Below, piece after piece: positions 54,331 through 62,506 of a DNA stretch of 64,000 bases. Each line of letters opens with the position of its first letter. The stretch's first letter is position 1. The notes below the pieces were generated by a model. It was not told the DNA's origin. It did not search any database and saw only the letters and a program-made list of their open reading frames with translations. Made by a program: the position numbers and the translations under genes. The DNA comes from Bradyrhizobium sp. AZCC 1693 (GTDB taxonomy: Bacteria; Pseudomonadota; Alphaproteobacteria; Rhizobiales; Xanthobacteraceae), in the NCBI RefSeq assembly GCF_036924745.1, contig NZ_JAZHSD010000001.1:3658001-3722000 (forward strand). Reading direction: 5' to 3'.

Positions 54331-55086
54331 TTAATCCGGATCGATCAGACCGTAAAGTAGATCGCCGGCCTCGCGATACATGTGCTCCGCCGCCGACGAC
54401 TGCTGCGATCCGAGATACGCAGTCGGCGGCATGGAGAACGTCGTCGGCGTGAGATCGGGCTTCAGACCGTTCGAGTGAAGCTGGAACAGCGACATGTAGA
54501 GCGAGTGCAGGAAGCCGAGCATCTCCTTCACCTCGTCGATGTTCGTCTTGGCCATCAGGGCGTCGGCGCCGGCGCTGCTGACGCCCTTGTGCGCGAAGAT
54601 TTTGTGCCGGATGTCGCGGTAGGTCGCCTCATATACCTTGCGCCACTTCGCGACCTCCTTCCGCATCGCGCGCACGTCGTTGGTCGTGAGATCGTACTTC
54701 GTCGAAGCGTAGGCGGCGGCATCGGCCGGCGTCATGCCCTGCACGACGCGGCGCTGCAGCAGGCCCGCGCGGCTGAGGGCTCCGATGTTGGCAGACACCA
54801 CCGCCAGCAGCTTGTCGAGGTTGTGCAGCGATTTGGAATCCTGATCGAAGATGCGTCCGAGCACGACAAACGCCGACATCAGCAGGGCGTACCGCGTAGT
54901 CCGCCAGAACATCGGCGTCTCGCGCATCTTCTCGAGAACCTCGGAGTTCTTGAACGGCACAAGCTGCGTCGCCAAGTAGCCGTAGAAGTATTGCTGCGCG
55001 GATTCCTCCTCGCCGCGGAACATCTCCAGTTCCTGCTCGAGCGAAGGCGGTCGCGGAGCCGTCGGTGTCGTCACCGTTTGGGACAT
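54331..55086 (-). CDS. HEPN protein of AbiU2 type
   Basis: 251 aa from the ATG at 55086 (AAGG 7 nt upstream); a GTG at 55092 is possible. The fold is all-helical with FRGEEESAQQYFYGYLATQL, TRYALLMSAFVVLGRIFDQD, SKSLHNLDKLLAVV and the RNase-type motif RDIRHKIFAHKG (about residue 160-171), which holds the R-x(4-6)-H pair of HEPN nucleases. The pattern of GRIFDxDxxSLxNLxKLL plus RHxxxAH is that of AbiU2-like HEPN proteins known from abortive-infection loci. It overlaps the preceding Rap1a-like gene by 16 nt and is the last gene of the five-gene operon. It is probably the RNA-cleaving arm of a defence system (inference). Confidence 0.75.
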   Translation of the reverse strand: MSQTVTTPTAPRPPSLEQELEMFRGEEESAQQYFYGYLATQLVPFKNSEVLEKMRETPMFWRTTRYALLMSAFVVLGRIFDQDSKSLHNLDKLLAVVSANIGALSRAGLLQRRVVQGMTPADAAAYASTKYDLTTNDVRAMRKEVAKWRKVYEATYRDIRHKIFAHKGVSSAGADALMAKTNIDEVKEMLGFLHSLYMSLFQLHSNGLKPDLTPTTFSMPPTAYLGSQQSSAAEHMYREAGDLLYGLIDPD

Positions 55087-55473
55087 GGCCACGCCTTCGT
55101 CAGCGCCTTCGGAAACATAATCGCCTGCAAGCCGTCGCGCTCGGACGGATGGTCCTTGAGATAGGCACAGAACACATCAGTCACCTGTTCGAGGGTGACG
55201 CGCTCGGGCTTGCAGTAGCCGACCACCCGGTCGAGCGCGAAGTCGATCTCGATGTCGTTGTTCGGCATGTCCTTGCCGAAGTGCCGTCCAGAATCGATCA
55301 CGGCCGCCGCGTGGGCTGCGGAGTCGTACAGGCCCGCGACGTAGCTGAAGGCGGCGCGCCGATCGTTTCGGCACCAGTCGTAGACGCCGTTGCCGGAGTA
55401 GAACGCCGTCGGCGGCGGCGTGCGCCGGCGACGCTAGGCAGACCGCGAACAGCGCTGCGGCCGCGGCCCTCAT
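55071..55473 (-). CDS. Rap1a/Tai-like secreted protein, frameshifted as read
   Basis: The ATG at 55473 overlaps the TIR gene stop (ATGA) and opens a signal peptide (AAAAALFAVCLASPAHA). The frame then shifts near 55400-55415 within a run of GCC repeats; the next frame gives TAFYSGNGVYDWCRNDRRAA, SYVAGLYDSAAHA, VVGYCKPERVTLEQVTDVF, and the end CAYLKDHPSERDGLQAIMF plus ALTKAWPCP. These are the landmarks of the Rap1a/Tai family: GNxxxxxC, YxxGxxD, CxPxxVTxxQ, YLxxHPxxR and AWPCP, with conserved cysteines. Members are small periplasmic proteins; some are immunity proteins. About 133 aa if intact. Confidence 0.7.
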
Positions 55474-56327
55474 TTCTTGGCCTTCTTCTTCGCCTTCGGT
55501 GGCGTCGGGTCGAAGTCGCCGACGTTGAGCCAGTCCCAACCGTCGGTCGCGAGATCGCACTTGAGCATCTCCAAGCGGCCTACAAGATCGTTGCGGCTGC
55601 CGGGCGAGCCGTTGAAGCGCAGCATGTGCCGCCCGCCGATGTCGGAGAAGCGCTTCACGCTGCCGATCTCGATCAGCACCGTCTTCTCCTGATGGCGGCC
55701 CATGGCCAGGCCGGCCTCGAACAGGACGTTGGGGCGCGCCTGTCCCTGCTGCTTGCCCTCGGAATTACGCTCGTGGGCGTCGACGAACTGGTCCTTCAAC
55801 TGCACGACGTCGTCGGGCGAGAACATGACCAGCACCGCTTGGGCCTGATCCATGACCTCGTCGATCACGTCGCCAACGAACGGGTTGGCACCGCGGCGGG
55901 CCCGGCGGATCGCCTGGTCCCACTCGAGCGGCTCGAGGCCGATCGCGCGCAGGAACGCGAACATGGATTCCCGCAGCTTGTTGTCGCGCCCGTGCACGAC
56001 GAAGACGGTCTTGCCCTTGGTGCGCCGCTTGGCCTTCTTCGCCGGCTTACGCGCCGGCGCGGCCGCTGCCGGTCGGGGCTCGTCGTCCGGATCCCGGCGC
56101 CGGTGACCGCCGCCACCACCGAGGAAACCGCTGACGGCGGCGCGCTCCTCGGGCTCGGAGAAGCGGTTGACGTTCAAGTTGTTTCGCATCGCCAGCAGCA
56201 GCGCCGCGAGGTGGCGTTCCAAGCCAGTCGCGTTCACCACCTTCTGGATGTGCGGGTAGACCGCCTTCTCGGAGATCCCGAGCTTGCCTGCGATGCGGCC
56301 GATCAGTTGCTGATTGATGCGAGCCAC
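55470..56327 (-). CDS. TIR-domain effector (PF10137 type)
   Basis: 285 aa from the GTG at 56327, which shares one base with the preceding stop (TAGTG). Residues about 1-65 form a helical head (QQLIGRIAGKLGISEKAVYP) of helix-turn-helix look. A Gly/Arg- and Lys-rich linker follows. From residue 106 comes the TIR-like nucleotide-binding domain: TVFVVHGRDNKLRESMFAFL, WDQAI, VLVMFSPDD, PNVLFEAGLAMGR and RFNGSPGSRNDLVGRLE. The Glu of LFEAG is the expected NAD-cleaving residue. This domain family includes cyclic-nucleotide-activated antiphage effectors. No cyclase gene is adjacent, so the trigger is unknown. Confidence 0.88.
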   Translation of the reverse strand: MARINQQLIGRIAGKLGISEKAVYPHIQKVVNATGLERHLAALLLAMRNNLNVNRFSEPEERAAVSGFLGGGGGHRRRDPDDEPRPAAAAPARKPAKKAKRRTKGKTVFVVHGRDNKLRESMFAFLRAIGLEPLEWDQAIRRARRGANPFVGDVIDEVMDQAQAVLVMFSPDDVVQLKDQFVDAHERNSEGKQQGQARPNVLFEAGLAMGRHQEKTVLIEIGSVKRFSDIGGRHMLRFNGSPGSRNDLVGRLEMLKCDLATDGWDWLNVGDFDPTPPKAKKKAKK

Positions 56328-56563
56328 TAGCGCTTCTTGCCCGTCCGGAAGCGGGCCACGCGAGTGAAGTTCTCGTTGACGTCGAGGAGCGCGGCGATCT
56401 CACGGCCGGAGAAGCCGATCGCGTCGAGCTTCAGCGCCGCCGTCTCCTTGGTCGCGATCAGCGCCAACAGCCCGGCGATCTTGTCCACCGCCGACGCGCC
56501 GTTCTCGGCGGGCTCAGCGGCGGCCGCTGCGCGCTTTGCTCTTTTTGCCGGCTTTCTTGCCAT
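56327..56563 (-). CDS. small helix-turn-helix protein, second gene of the TIR operon
   Basis: 78 aa from the ATG at 56563 (AGGAAC upstream). A basic Ala/Lys-rich tip (ARKPAKRAKRAAAAAE) leads to a helix-turn-helix of sigma70-region-4 style: DKIAGLLALIATKETAALKL, then IGFSGREIAALLDVNENFTR. It overlaps the first gene by 50 nt in a different frame and the TIR gene by one base. Small proteins of this type are often next to PF10137 TIR genes. Probably an autoregulator or a sensor of the system (inference). Confidence 0.75.
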   Translation of the reverse strand: MARKPAKRAKRAAAAAEPAENGASAVDKIAGLLALIATKETAALKLDAIGFSGREIAALLDVNENFTRVARFRTGKKR

Positions 56564-56795
56564 TGCCCTTGTTCCTGCGAAGGCGCTTGAGTTCGGCCAC
56601 CGATGCCGCCGTCGACCCGGCCGCCTCGGCCGCGTCCTTGGCCGGAAGCCCGAGCGCTTCCAGGAAGTCGACGCGGGCCAACACGTCCTTGAATTTCTCG
56701 CGGTCGCTCTCCGTCGCCTTCGACAAGGACAGGCGCGCAAGGGCCCGGCCGATCACGGGAAGCCATGTCGCGAATTCCGGGACGTCGGCGGCCAT
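56514..56795 (-). CDS. small helix-turn-helix protein, first gene of the TIR operon
   Basis: 93 aa. Helical start PEFATWLPVIGRALARLSLS, then a sigma-region-4-like helix-turn-helix FLEALGLPAKDAAEAAGSTA ending SVAELKRLRR, and a lysine/arginine tail KGNGKKAGKKSKARSG. It shares the general layout (helix-turn-helix plus basic tail) with the second gene but not its order. A palindrome 70 bp upstream may be its site. It opens the leftward operon. Confidence 0.7.
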   Translation of the reverse strand: MAADVPEFATWLPVIGRALARLSLSKATESDREKFKDVLARVDFLEALGLPAKDAAEAAGSTAASVAELKRLRRNKGNGKKAGKKSKARSGRR

Positions 56796-57206
56796 AGGGG
56801 TACCTGCGGTTGAGCGAATCGTAGGTCGAATGGTGACGATCGCGGTTCCGGGAGTCCAGAGTTCCCGGTTTGGAAAACCGGACTATCCAGCGAAAGATGA
56901 CTCGGCGTCCGAAATCGACGGTTCAGGAAACGCCCAATTCTATTTGGTGTTTTCGCGTTCGCCTTATTGATGGCGGAGAGGGATGGACTCTCACCCCTGT
57001 TAGCGTTCGACCTCGCGCGTTTACTGAAGCCGTTATCCTAGTGGCGATGTTGAACGACCGCCCGCTACAATCCTTATCGCCCGCCCTCCCCGCTTAATAA
57101 TCCGACAGGCTTTGCCGGGCGCGTGCGCTTTGAATACGAAAATGCGATTTTAGACGAGACACTAACTGGACATCCAGTTTTTCCGTCCACTAACTATTTG
57201 AATTTA
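56796..57206. other. interval between TIR operon and tRNA-Glu
   Basis: About 410 nt without a supported gene. It holds the promoter of the operon, the palindrome at 56865, and near 56970-56999 a stretch (TGGCGGAGAGGGAT on the plus strand) that resembles the acceptor end of a tRNA-Ser on the minus strand but lacks a full cloverleaf. Confidence 0.5.
56865..56881. promoter_or_regulatory. palindrome upstream of the TIR operon
   Basis: CCGGTTT (56865-56871), spacer GGA, AAACCGG (56875-56881): perfect 7-bp arms, 70 bp before the first start codon at 56795. A plausible operator for one of the operon's own helix-turn-helix proteins. Confidence 0.5.
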
Positions 57207-57281
57207 TGGCGCTCCCTAGGGGAATCGAACCCCTGTTTCAGCCTTGAGAGGGCCGCGTCCTAACCGCTAGACGAAGGGAGC
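57207..57281 (-). tRNA. tRNA-Glu (anticodon CTC)
   Basis: 75 nt with encoded CCA. Acceptor GCTCCCT pairs with AGGGAGC (discriminator G), D-arm GTCTAGCGGTTAGGAC, anticodon loop CTCTCAA giving CTC, and T-arm AGGGGTTCGATTCCCCT. All arms pair fully. Its 3' end faces the TIR/HEPN operon, the usual side for islands that insert into tRNA genes. Confidence 0.97.
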
Positions 57282-57413
57282 GTTGGCCTCAGGGAATAGC
57301 CGCGAAATGTGCGGCGGGCAAGGCAAGTCTGACGGCTCTCACACGGTTGGGTAAACCTGTCGCCTGGCGTCCTCGGGGCGGCGCGGGGCATTTTTGGGCC
57401 GATCGCGCAGGCC

Positions 57414-57752
57414 TCAGGGCTCATTGACGAATTTGAGCTTTCCCGCGGGTTTCAACGTCTTGGCATCAAAAGTGCGGATTTCGGTCACCCCGCCTATGTC
57501 CAGCGTCAGCACCAGCCGTTCGCCGGCCACCGCCGTCGAGACGATGCGGGCGCCCTTGGGCAAGGTTGCGATAATGTCCGTCGTGGCGGCCGCGGGGCTT
57601 CCCTCGCCCCGGTAAAGACGGTACCCGACGGCGATCAGAACCACGGCCACCGCCAGCGCCGAGGTCAGGCCCGCGATCAGCATCATCCGCCGCACCCGCG
57701 CCATCAGCGCGGCCTGCTCGGGGGTCGGTTCGGGCGCAACGGTATCGGTCAT
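57414..57752 (-). CDS. DUF6476 family membrane protein
   Basis: 112 aa with one membrane helix (MLIAGLTSALAVAVVLIAVG, about residues 24-43), a cytoplasmic N-terminus rich in Pro/Glu, and a small periplasmic domain DIIATLPKGARIVSTAVAGE followed by LDIGGVTEIRTFDAKTL. This is the DUF6476 text, common in Hyphomicrobiales and usually divergent from the rluD-type gene as here. Function unknown. Confidence 0.88.
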   Translation of the reverse strand: MTDTVAPEPTPEQAALMARVRRMMLIAGLTSALAVAVVLIAVGYRLYRGEGSPAAATTDIIATLPKGARIVSTAVAGERLVLTLDIGGVTEIRTFDAKTLKPAGKLKFVNEP

Positions 57753-57777
57753 GCAAGGCTCTTAACAAGGCTCATCA

Positions 57778-58794
57778 TTGGAACAAGTCTCTTCTTCAAA
57801 CAGCGGCCAAAGGCTGGAGGTCACCGTCGGCGGCGACGAGGGATCGCCGCGCCTCGACCGCGTGCTCGCGGTGCTTCGCCCGGAACTGTCGCGCTCGCGG
57901 CTGAAAGCGCTGATTCTGGCCGGTTCCGTTACCGCGAAAGGCGCCCCCATCCGCGACCCCGCTTATCATGTCGCGCGAGGCGATACGATCACAATCGACG
58001 TGCCTGAAGCGGTGGCGCCGGAGCCTGTGGGCGAAGATATCGCGCTCGACATTATCTATGAGGACGACGACATCATCGTCATCGACAAGCCGAAGGGGCT
58101 GGTCGTGCATCCGGCCGCCGGCCATGAGAGCGGCACGCTGGTGAATGCGCTGATCGCCCACTGCGGCGAAAGCCTCTCCGGCATCGGCGGCGTTCGCCGG
58201 CCCGGCATCGTGCACCGGCTCGACAAGGACACGACAGGCCTGATGGTGGTCGCCAAGAACGACCAGGCGCATCAATCGCTCACCGCGCAATTCGCCGATC
58301 ACGGCCGCACCGGTCCGATGCAACGGGGCTACATGGCCTTCATCTGGGGCGTGCCCAACCGCCGGCGCGGCACGGTCGACGCGCCGATCGACCGGCATCC
58401 TTTTGCCCGCGAAAAGATGGCGGTGCGCCAAAGCGGCCGCGAGGCCATCACCCATTGGGAATTGCAGGCGGCGTATCAGGGGCGCGACGGCAAGCCGGTC
58501 GCCTCGCTTTTGGCCTGCCAACTCGAGACCGGGCGAACCCATCAGATCCGGGTGCACCTCGCCCATATCGGCCACCCCCTGATCGGCGATGCCGTCTATG
58601 GCCCGCACTTCAAAACCAAGGCCGGGCAGCTCGGTACCCAAGGTAAGGATGCACTCACCGCGCTCGGCCGGCAGGCCCTGCACGCCTATCTGCTCGCGCT
58701 GGAACACCCCCGAACCGGGGAACTTTTGCACTGGGAGACGGGTATGCCGGAGGATCTGCTCCTCCTGCAACGCGCGCTGGAAGCGGCCCTATGA
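57778..58794 (+). CDS. RluA/RluD family pseudouridine synthase
   Basis: 338 aa from the TTG at 57778. An S4 RNA-binding domain (RLDRVLAVLRPELSRSRLKA, residues about 22-70) is followed by the catalytic domain with the Asp motif GIVHRLDKDTTGLMVVAKN (Asp about 148) and CQLETGRTHQIRVHLAHIGH. It converts uridines of large-subunit rRNA to pseudouridine; RluD (helix 69) is the likeliest member. It is divergent from the DUF6476 gene, 25 nt between starts, so the promoters overlap. Confidence 0.93.
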   Translation: MEQVSSSNSGQRLEVTVGGDEGSPRLDRVLAVLRPELSRSRLKALILAGSVTAKGAPIRDPAYHVARGDTITIDVPEAVAPEPVGEDIALDIIYEDDDIIVIDKPKGLVVHPAAGHESGTLVNALIAHCGESLSGIGGVRRPGIVHRLDKDTTGLMVVAKNDQAHQSLTAQFADHGRTGPMQRGYMAFIWGVPNRRRGTVDAPIDRHPFAREKMAVRQSGREAITHWELQAAYQGRDGKPVASLLACQLETGRTHQIRVHLAHIGHPLIGDAVYGPHFKTKAGQLGTQGKDALTALGRQALHAYLLALEHPRTGELLHWETGMPEDLLLLQRALEAAL

Positions 58795-59008
58795 CGCAGC
58801 CCCTTCAGAAAAGATAAGCTATGCCAACAGGTTATATCTGTCACACGGGGACGTGACGTCAGCATTCCTTCCCTATTTGTTCGTTTTCGGCTATGTTGCA
58901 CCTGCGCTGAATATCCAGCGCGGAACATCGCAGCCTGGTCGGCTTTAACACAGCGATCACCTGCCGGGCCCGCCGCTATCGGGGGCCTGAACCACTGGAG
59001 GGCGCTCA

Positions 59009-59908
59009 ATGGCCCGTACAGCTACGTTGCCGGTTCTCAATGGAGAATCCGGCCTGTCTAGATACCTCGCCGAGATCCGCAAATTCCCGATGCTGGAGCC
59101 CCAGCAGGAATACATGTTCGCCAAGCGTTGGCGCGAACATGACGATCGCGACGCGGCACATCACCTTGTCACCAGCCATCTCCGGCTCGTGGCCAAAATC
59201 GCCATGGGCTATCGCGGCTACGGCTTGCCGATTTCCGAGGTCGTCTCGGAGGGCAATGTCGGCCTGATGCAGGCGGTCAAGCGGTTCGAGCCCGAGAAGG
59301 GTTTTCGTCTCGCTACATACGCCATGTGGTGGATCAAGGCGTCGATACAAGAGTACATCCTGCGTTCCTGGTCACTCGTGAAAATGGGAACCACCGCGAA
59401 CCAGAAGAAGCTGTTCTTCAACCTGCGCAAGGCGAAGAGCAAGATCTCCGCACTGGACGAGGGCGATCTGCGTCCCGACCAGGTAGCGATCATTGCCAAG
59501 CGCCTCGGCGTGACTACTCAGGACGTGGTCGACATGAACCGCCGCCTCGGCGGTGACGCGTCGCTCAACGCGCCGATCCGCGACGACGGTGAAGCCGGCG
59601 AATGGCAGGACTGGCTGGTCGATAACTCGCCCAACCAGGAAGCCGTGATGGCCGAGCACGAGGAGTTCGATCATCGCCGTCAGGCGCTGAACGGCGCCAT
59701 CGGCGTGCTCAACCCGCGCGAACGCCGCATCTTCGAGGCGCGGCGCCTGGCGGAAGAGCCGATGACGCTGGAAGACCTCGCCGCCGAATTCGGCGTGTCG
59801 CGCGAACGCGTGCGGCAGATCGAGGTCCGCGCTTTCGAGAAGGTGCAGTCGGCCGTCAAGGGCACGATTGCCCGGCAGGAAGCGGAAGCGCTCGAAGCCG
59901 CGCACTGA
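59009..59908 (+). CDS. rpoH: RNA polymerase sigma-32 factor
   Basis: 299 aa. Region 2 holds HLVTSHLRLVAKIAMGYRGY and EKGFRLATYAMWWIKASIQE (core binding and -10 recognition), followed by the sigma32-specific RpoH box QKKLFFNLRK (about residues 131-140). Region 4 ends with FGVSRERVRQIEVRAFEKVQ (-35 recognition). It directs heat-shock genes. TGACGTCA (58854-58861) lies in the 214-nt upstream interval; alphaproteobacteria often carry several rpoH copies. A clear terminator follows. Confidence 0.97.
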   Translation: MARTATLPVLNGESGLSRYLAEIRKFPMLEPQQEYMFAKRWREHDDRDAAHHLVTSHLRLVAKIAMGYRGYGLPISEVVSEGNVGLMQAVKRFEPEKGFRLATYAMWWIKASIQEYILRSWSLVKMGTTANQKKLFFNLRKAKSKISALDEGDLRPDQVAIIAKRLGVTTQDVVDMNRRLGGDASLNAPIRDDGEAGEWQDWLVDNSPNQEAVMAEHEEFDHRRQALNGAIGVLNPRERRIFEARRLAEEPMTLEDLAAEFGVSRERVRQIEVRAFEKVQSAVKGTIARQEAEALEAAH

Positions 59909-59934
59909 TCGCGCCATCGAGATAACAGTTGACG

Positions 59935-59965
59935 AAAGCCGGCGGCAACGCCGGCTTTTTGTTTT
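59935..59965 (+). terminator. Rho-independent terminator of rpoH
   Basis: AAAGCCGGCG (59935-59944) and CGCCGGCTTT (59949-59958) form a 10-bp stem around GCAA, followed by TTGTTTT. Confidence 0.92.
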
Positions 59966-59984
59966 GCGGGGGCTTTTGTTTTGG

Positions 59985-60175
59985 AGGAAGCTGCCTCACC
60001 ACCTCCGCTGTCGTCCTCCGCGAAAGCGGGGGACCCAGTACGCCGCGCCGGTCGTGAGACGGCGCGCAATCACTACGGTCTCTGGAATACTGGATCGTCC
60101 GCCTTCGCGGACGATGACGACCGTAACCGTCATTGCGAGCGAAGCGAAGCAATCCATCGTGCGGCAATGCCGCCC
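59985..60175. repeat. short palindromic intergenic repeats
   Basis: No gene between rpoH and the amidase. The stretch has CCTCCGCGAAAGCGGGGGAC (59-60 kb boundary), the 9-bp hairpin ATCGTCCGC-CTTC-GCGGACGAT (60094-60115), and CGTCATTGCGAGCGAAGCGA, all of a kind repeated many times in this bacterial group. Confidence 0.7.
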
Positions 60176-60178
60176 GCC

Positions 60179-60802
60179 CTACTCGCCCCACTCCCGCGCC
60201 ATCTTCGCCAGCGCGCACCCTTCGCAATAGCGGGCGTCCTTGTAGTCGATCCAGTTGTGCGCATAGACGCGATCGAGCGGGATGCCGTAACGCGCGCGCA
60301 GCACCTTCACGAGAATTTTCCACGCCGCGATTTGCGCTTCGGTCGGGCCGCGCGTCACGTCGGGAAAATTGCCGGCGAATTCGACGCCGACCGAATTGTC
60401 GCCGACCACCTGGCGATAGGTCGGGCCGTTGTCGATATACTTGTTGTCGTTGCGGTTGGCGCCGTCACCATGGGTCGGAACGAGATGTTCGGCGACCGCC
60501 CAGTACACCGATCCGTCGGTTTCGACCCAGACCATGACGCCGCGCCGGGTCGGGTTCTTCGACTGCGCCTGCGCGCCGCCGCGCGCGGAGCCTGCCGGTC
60601 CTTCGGTCTGGTGCACGATGATGTTGCGCCAGGGACGGGCCTTCGCGAGGTCGCCCCATGGCGCGAGCCAGACCATCTTCAACCCGGGTATGTCGGGTGT
60701 GCCGGACATGCGCGCGATCGCGCTGAGGTCGGGCGTTTGCGCGAAGGCGGATACGGAAAATGCGAGGGCACAAACCGCCAGCGCAAGCGAATGAAGGTTC
60801 AT
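60179..60802 (-). CDS. N-acetylmuramoyl-L-alanine amidase (Amidase_2 type)
   Basis: 207 aa with a signal peptide (LALAVCALAFSVSAFAQ). The amidase fold shows the first zinc His in RNIIVHQTEG (about residue 64), the middle NSVGVEFAGNFP, and VYAHNWIDYKDARYCEGC near the end with the second His and an Asp/Cys where the third ligand is expected. It cuts the bond between muramic acid and the stem peptide in the periplasm. The last ligand set is unusual (DxxxCxxC), so the activity should be seen as likely, not certain. Confidence 0.82.
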   Translation of the reverse strand: MNLHSLALAVCALAFSVSAFAQTPDLSAIARMSGTPDIPGLKMVWLAPWGDLAKARPWRNIIVHQTEGPAGSARGGAQAQSKNPTRRGVMVWVETDGSVYWAVAEHLVPTHGDGANRNDNKYIDNGPTYRQVVGDNSVGVEFAGNFPDVTRGPTEAQIAAWKILVKVLRARYGIPLDRVYAHNWIDYKDARYCEGCALAKMAREWGE

Positions 60803-60838
60803 GTCTCACGGCCCGGTGACAGGCCTTGAGTAACACGC

Positions 60839-62068
60839 TCACGCGCGCTTGCGCAGCCCTATATCCGATAGTCCCCGCGTTTCGGGTTCGGCTGCCAGCG
60901 GCGGCGCCGGGTCGTAGGTCGCAAAGCGGTTGCGGCCGGCCTTCTTGGCGTCGTAGAGCGCATGGTCGGCAGCCGCGATCAGGCGGTCGGGATACGCGCC
61001 CATCTCGCGGGCCCATTGCGCGACGCCGATCGAGACCGCGATCGGAATGTCGTTGCCGGCGCATTGCTCGGCGTCCGCACGGCAGACCTCCAGCACGCGC
61101 CGCGCGATCATGGCGCCTTCGCGCAGCGTCGAGGACGGCAGCACGATGCAGAACTCGTCGCCGCCGGTCCGTGCCAGCATGTCGCCGGGCCGCAGGCGAG
61201 TCTGGGCCATCAGGGTGAAATGCTGCAGGCAGGCGTCGCCGGCGGCGTGGCCATGGGTGTCGTTGATGCCCTTGAAGCCATCGAGATCGATCACCAGCAG
61301 CGCGAAGGGCTGACCTGAGCGTTCGGATCGCGCGCATTCCTCCGTGAGGCGCTGCAACAGATAGCGGCGGTTGCCGACGCCGGTGAGATCGTCGAGCAGC
61401 GCGAGATCAGCGACCTCGTTGCGCAGCCGATCCATCGCCATCAACAGGAAGCCGAAATTCAGCGACATCGACAGGAATACCAGCATCAGGATGACGACCG
61501 ATTGCGCCGGGCTGAAATGCATGTAGGAGAATCCGCCGTCCGCGCTGGTCAGCGCGCCGAACAGCCGGGCTGCGAAAATACCGAGGATGACAATGGTGAC
61601 AATGCCGGCCAGCCGGGCGCCCGGATTGACGCGCCCCTCGTGCCGCGACAGCAGCAGCTTCAGGCTGCGCACCATCGGCAGCGCCTGGGCGATCGTAAAG
61701 ACAGTCATTCGCGCCGGCACGCTGTCATGGACGAACGTGAAGACGCACAGGCCGGCCGCGCCAAGCCCGGTGATCAGCAAGGTGTCGCGCCAGGAAACCG
61801 GCTGATTGAAAAACTTGCGGATGCCCATCGCAGCCAGGCAGATCGCCAGGATCAATGCGGTGCCGGCAAACAGCAGCGGCACCAGCGAATCCGGGAAAAC
61901 CACGCGCAGCATCGCCATCGCCGCGCCGGCCGCCGCCACGAATGCCGAACCGGTCCAGAACCGCGCGGCTTCGAACGACGGATAGCTGCGCATGACGTAG
62001 GCCCAGATCAGGCCCAGCGCGAGAAAATTGATAACGAACACCGTCCAAAGCGTCGGAACGCTCAGCAT
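60839..62068 (-). CDS. membrane diguanylate cyclase (GGDEF)
   Basis: 409 aa. Six or seven membrane helices fill residues 1-215, the first being LWTVFVINFLALGLIWAYVM. The GGDEF domain starts at LALLDDLTGVGNRRYLLQRL (about 225), has DLDGFKGINDTHGHAAGDAC, the inhibitory site RPGD five residues before the active site, and ARTGGDEFCIVL (about 310). No EAL domain. It makes cyclic di-GMP and is probably product-inhibited through the RxxD site. The signal sensed by the membrane part is unknown. Confidence 0.94.
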   Translation of the reverse strand: MLSVPTLWTVFVINFLALGLIWAYVMRSYPSFEAARFWTGSAFVAAAGAAMAMLRVVFPDSLVPLLFAGTALILAICLAAMGIRKFFNQPVSWRDTLLITGLGAAGLCVFTFVHDSVPARMTVFTIAQALPMVRSLKLLLSRHEGRVNPGARLAGIVTIVILGIFAARLFGALTSADGGFSYMHFSPAQSVVILMLVFLSMSLNFGFLLMAMDRLRNEVADLALLDDLTGVGNRRYLLQRLTEECARSERSGQPFALLVIDLDGFKGINDTHGHAAGDACLQHFTLMAQTRLRPGDMLARTGGDEFCIVLPSSTLREGAMIARRVLEVCRADAEQCAGNDIPIAVSIGVAQWAREMGAYPDRLIAAADHALYDAKKAGRNRFATYDPAPPLAAEPETRGLSDIGLRKRA

Positions 62069-62506
62069 CGCGAACCCGGGACGCGCACGTCCCGTCTCCC
62101 CTGTTGTCTAACGACCGCTCAAGACTCCAGCCTTGGGCCTTCTCCCACGACGATTCTTGTTGTCTTGCCCCGCCGTCTTGCGGGACAAGGTGCATCTGCG
62201 CCGCTTAACGGACCCTGACTGTCGCCGGCCAATCCAAACCGTGGTTTTGAATTGATGAAGATCGACGTTGGGACATCGTTAAGCATGATGCGTGCGCATG
62301 CGAACGGCGATGACGAGGCTCGTTTCGGCACAAAATCGCATCAAAATGCATAACAACTGTGGATAACGTGATGACAACGCCATGACAGCACGCGGCATGA
62401 GCCTGCGAATCTGCTGGGATTGTCATCGAGGATGTTGCGAGGCTGGCCCTCCGCCAAGCATGCCTCGGTGTCGCGTTTCAATCCATGAAAACCTTGAGAG
62501 GATACT
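62069..62506. other. intergenic region
   Basis: About 440 nt between the divergent cyclase and mini-protein genes. Several open frames exist but none has a convincing ribosome site or domain. Confidence 0.5.

Noticed and set aside
56970..57000. tRNA-Ser acceptor-like stretch
   Set aside because: Only the last 14 bases fit a tRNA-Ser end; T-arm and other arms do not fold, so it is not called as tRNA.
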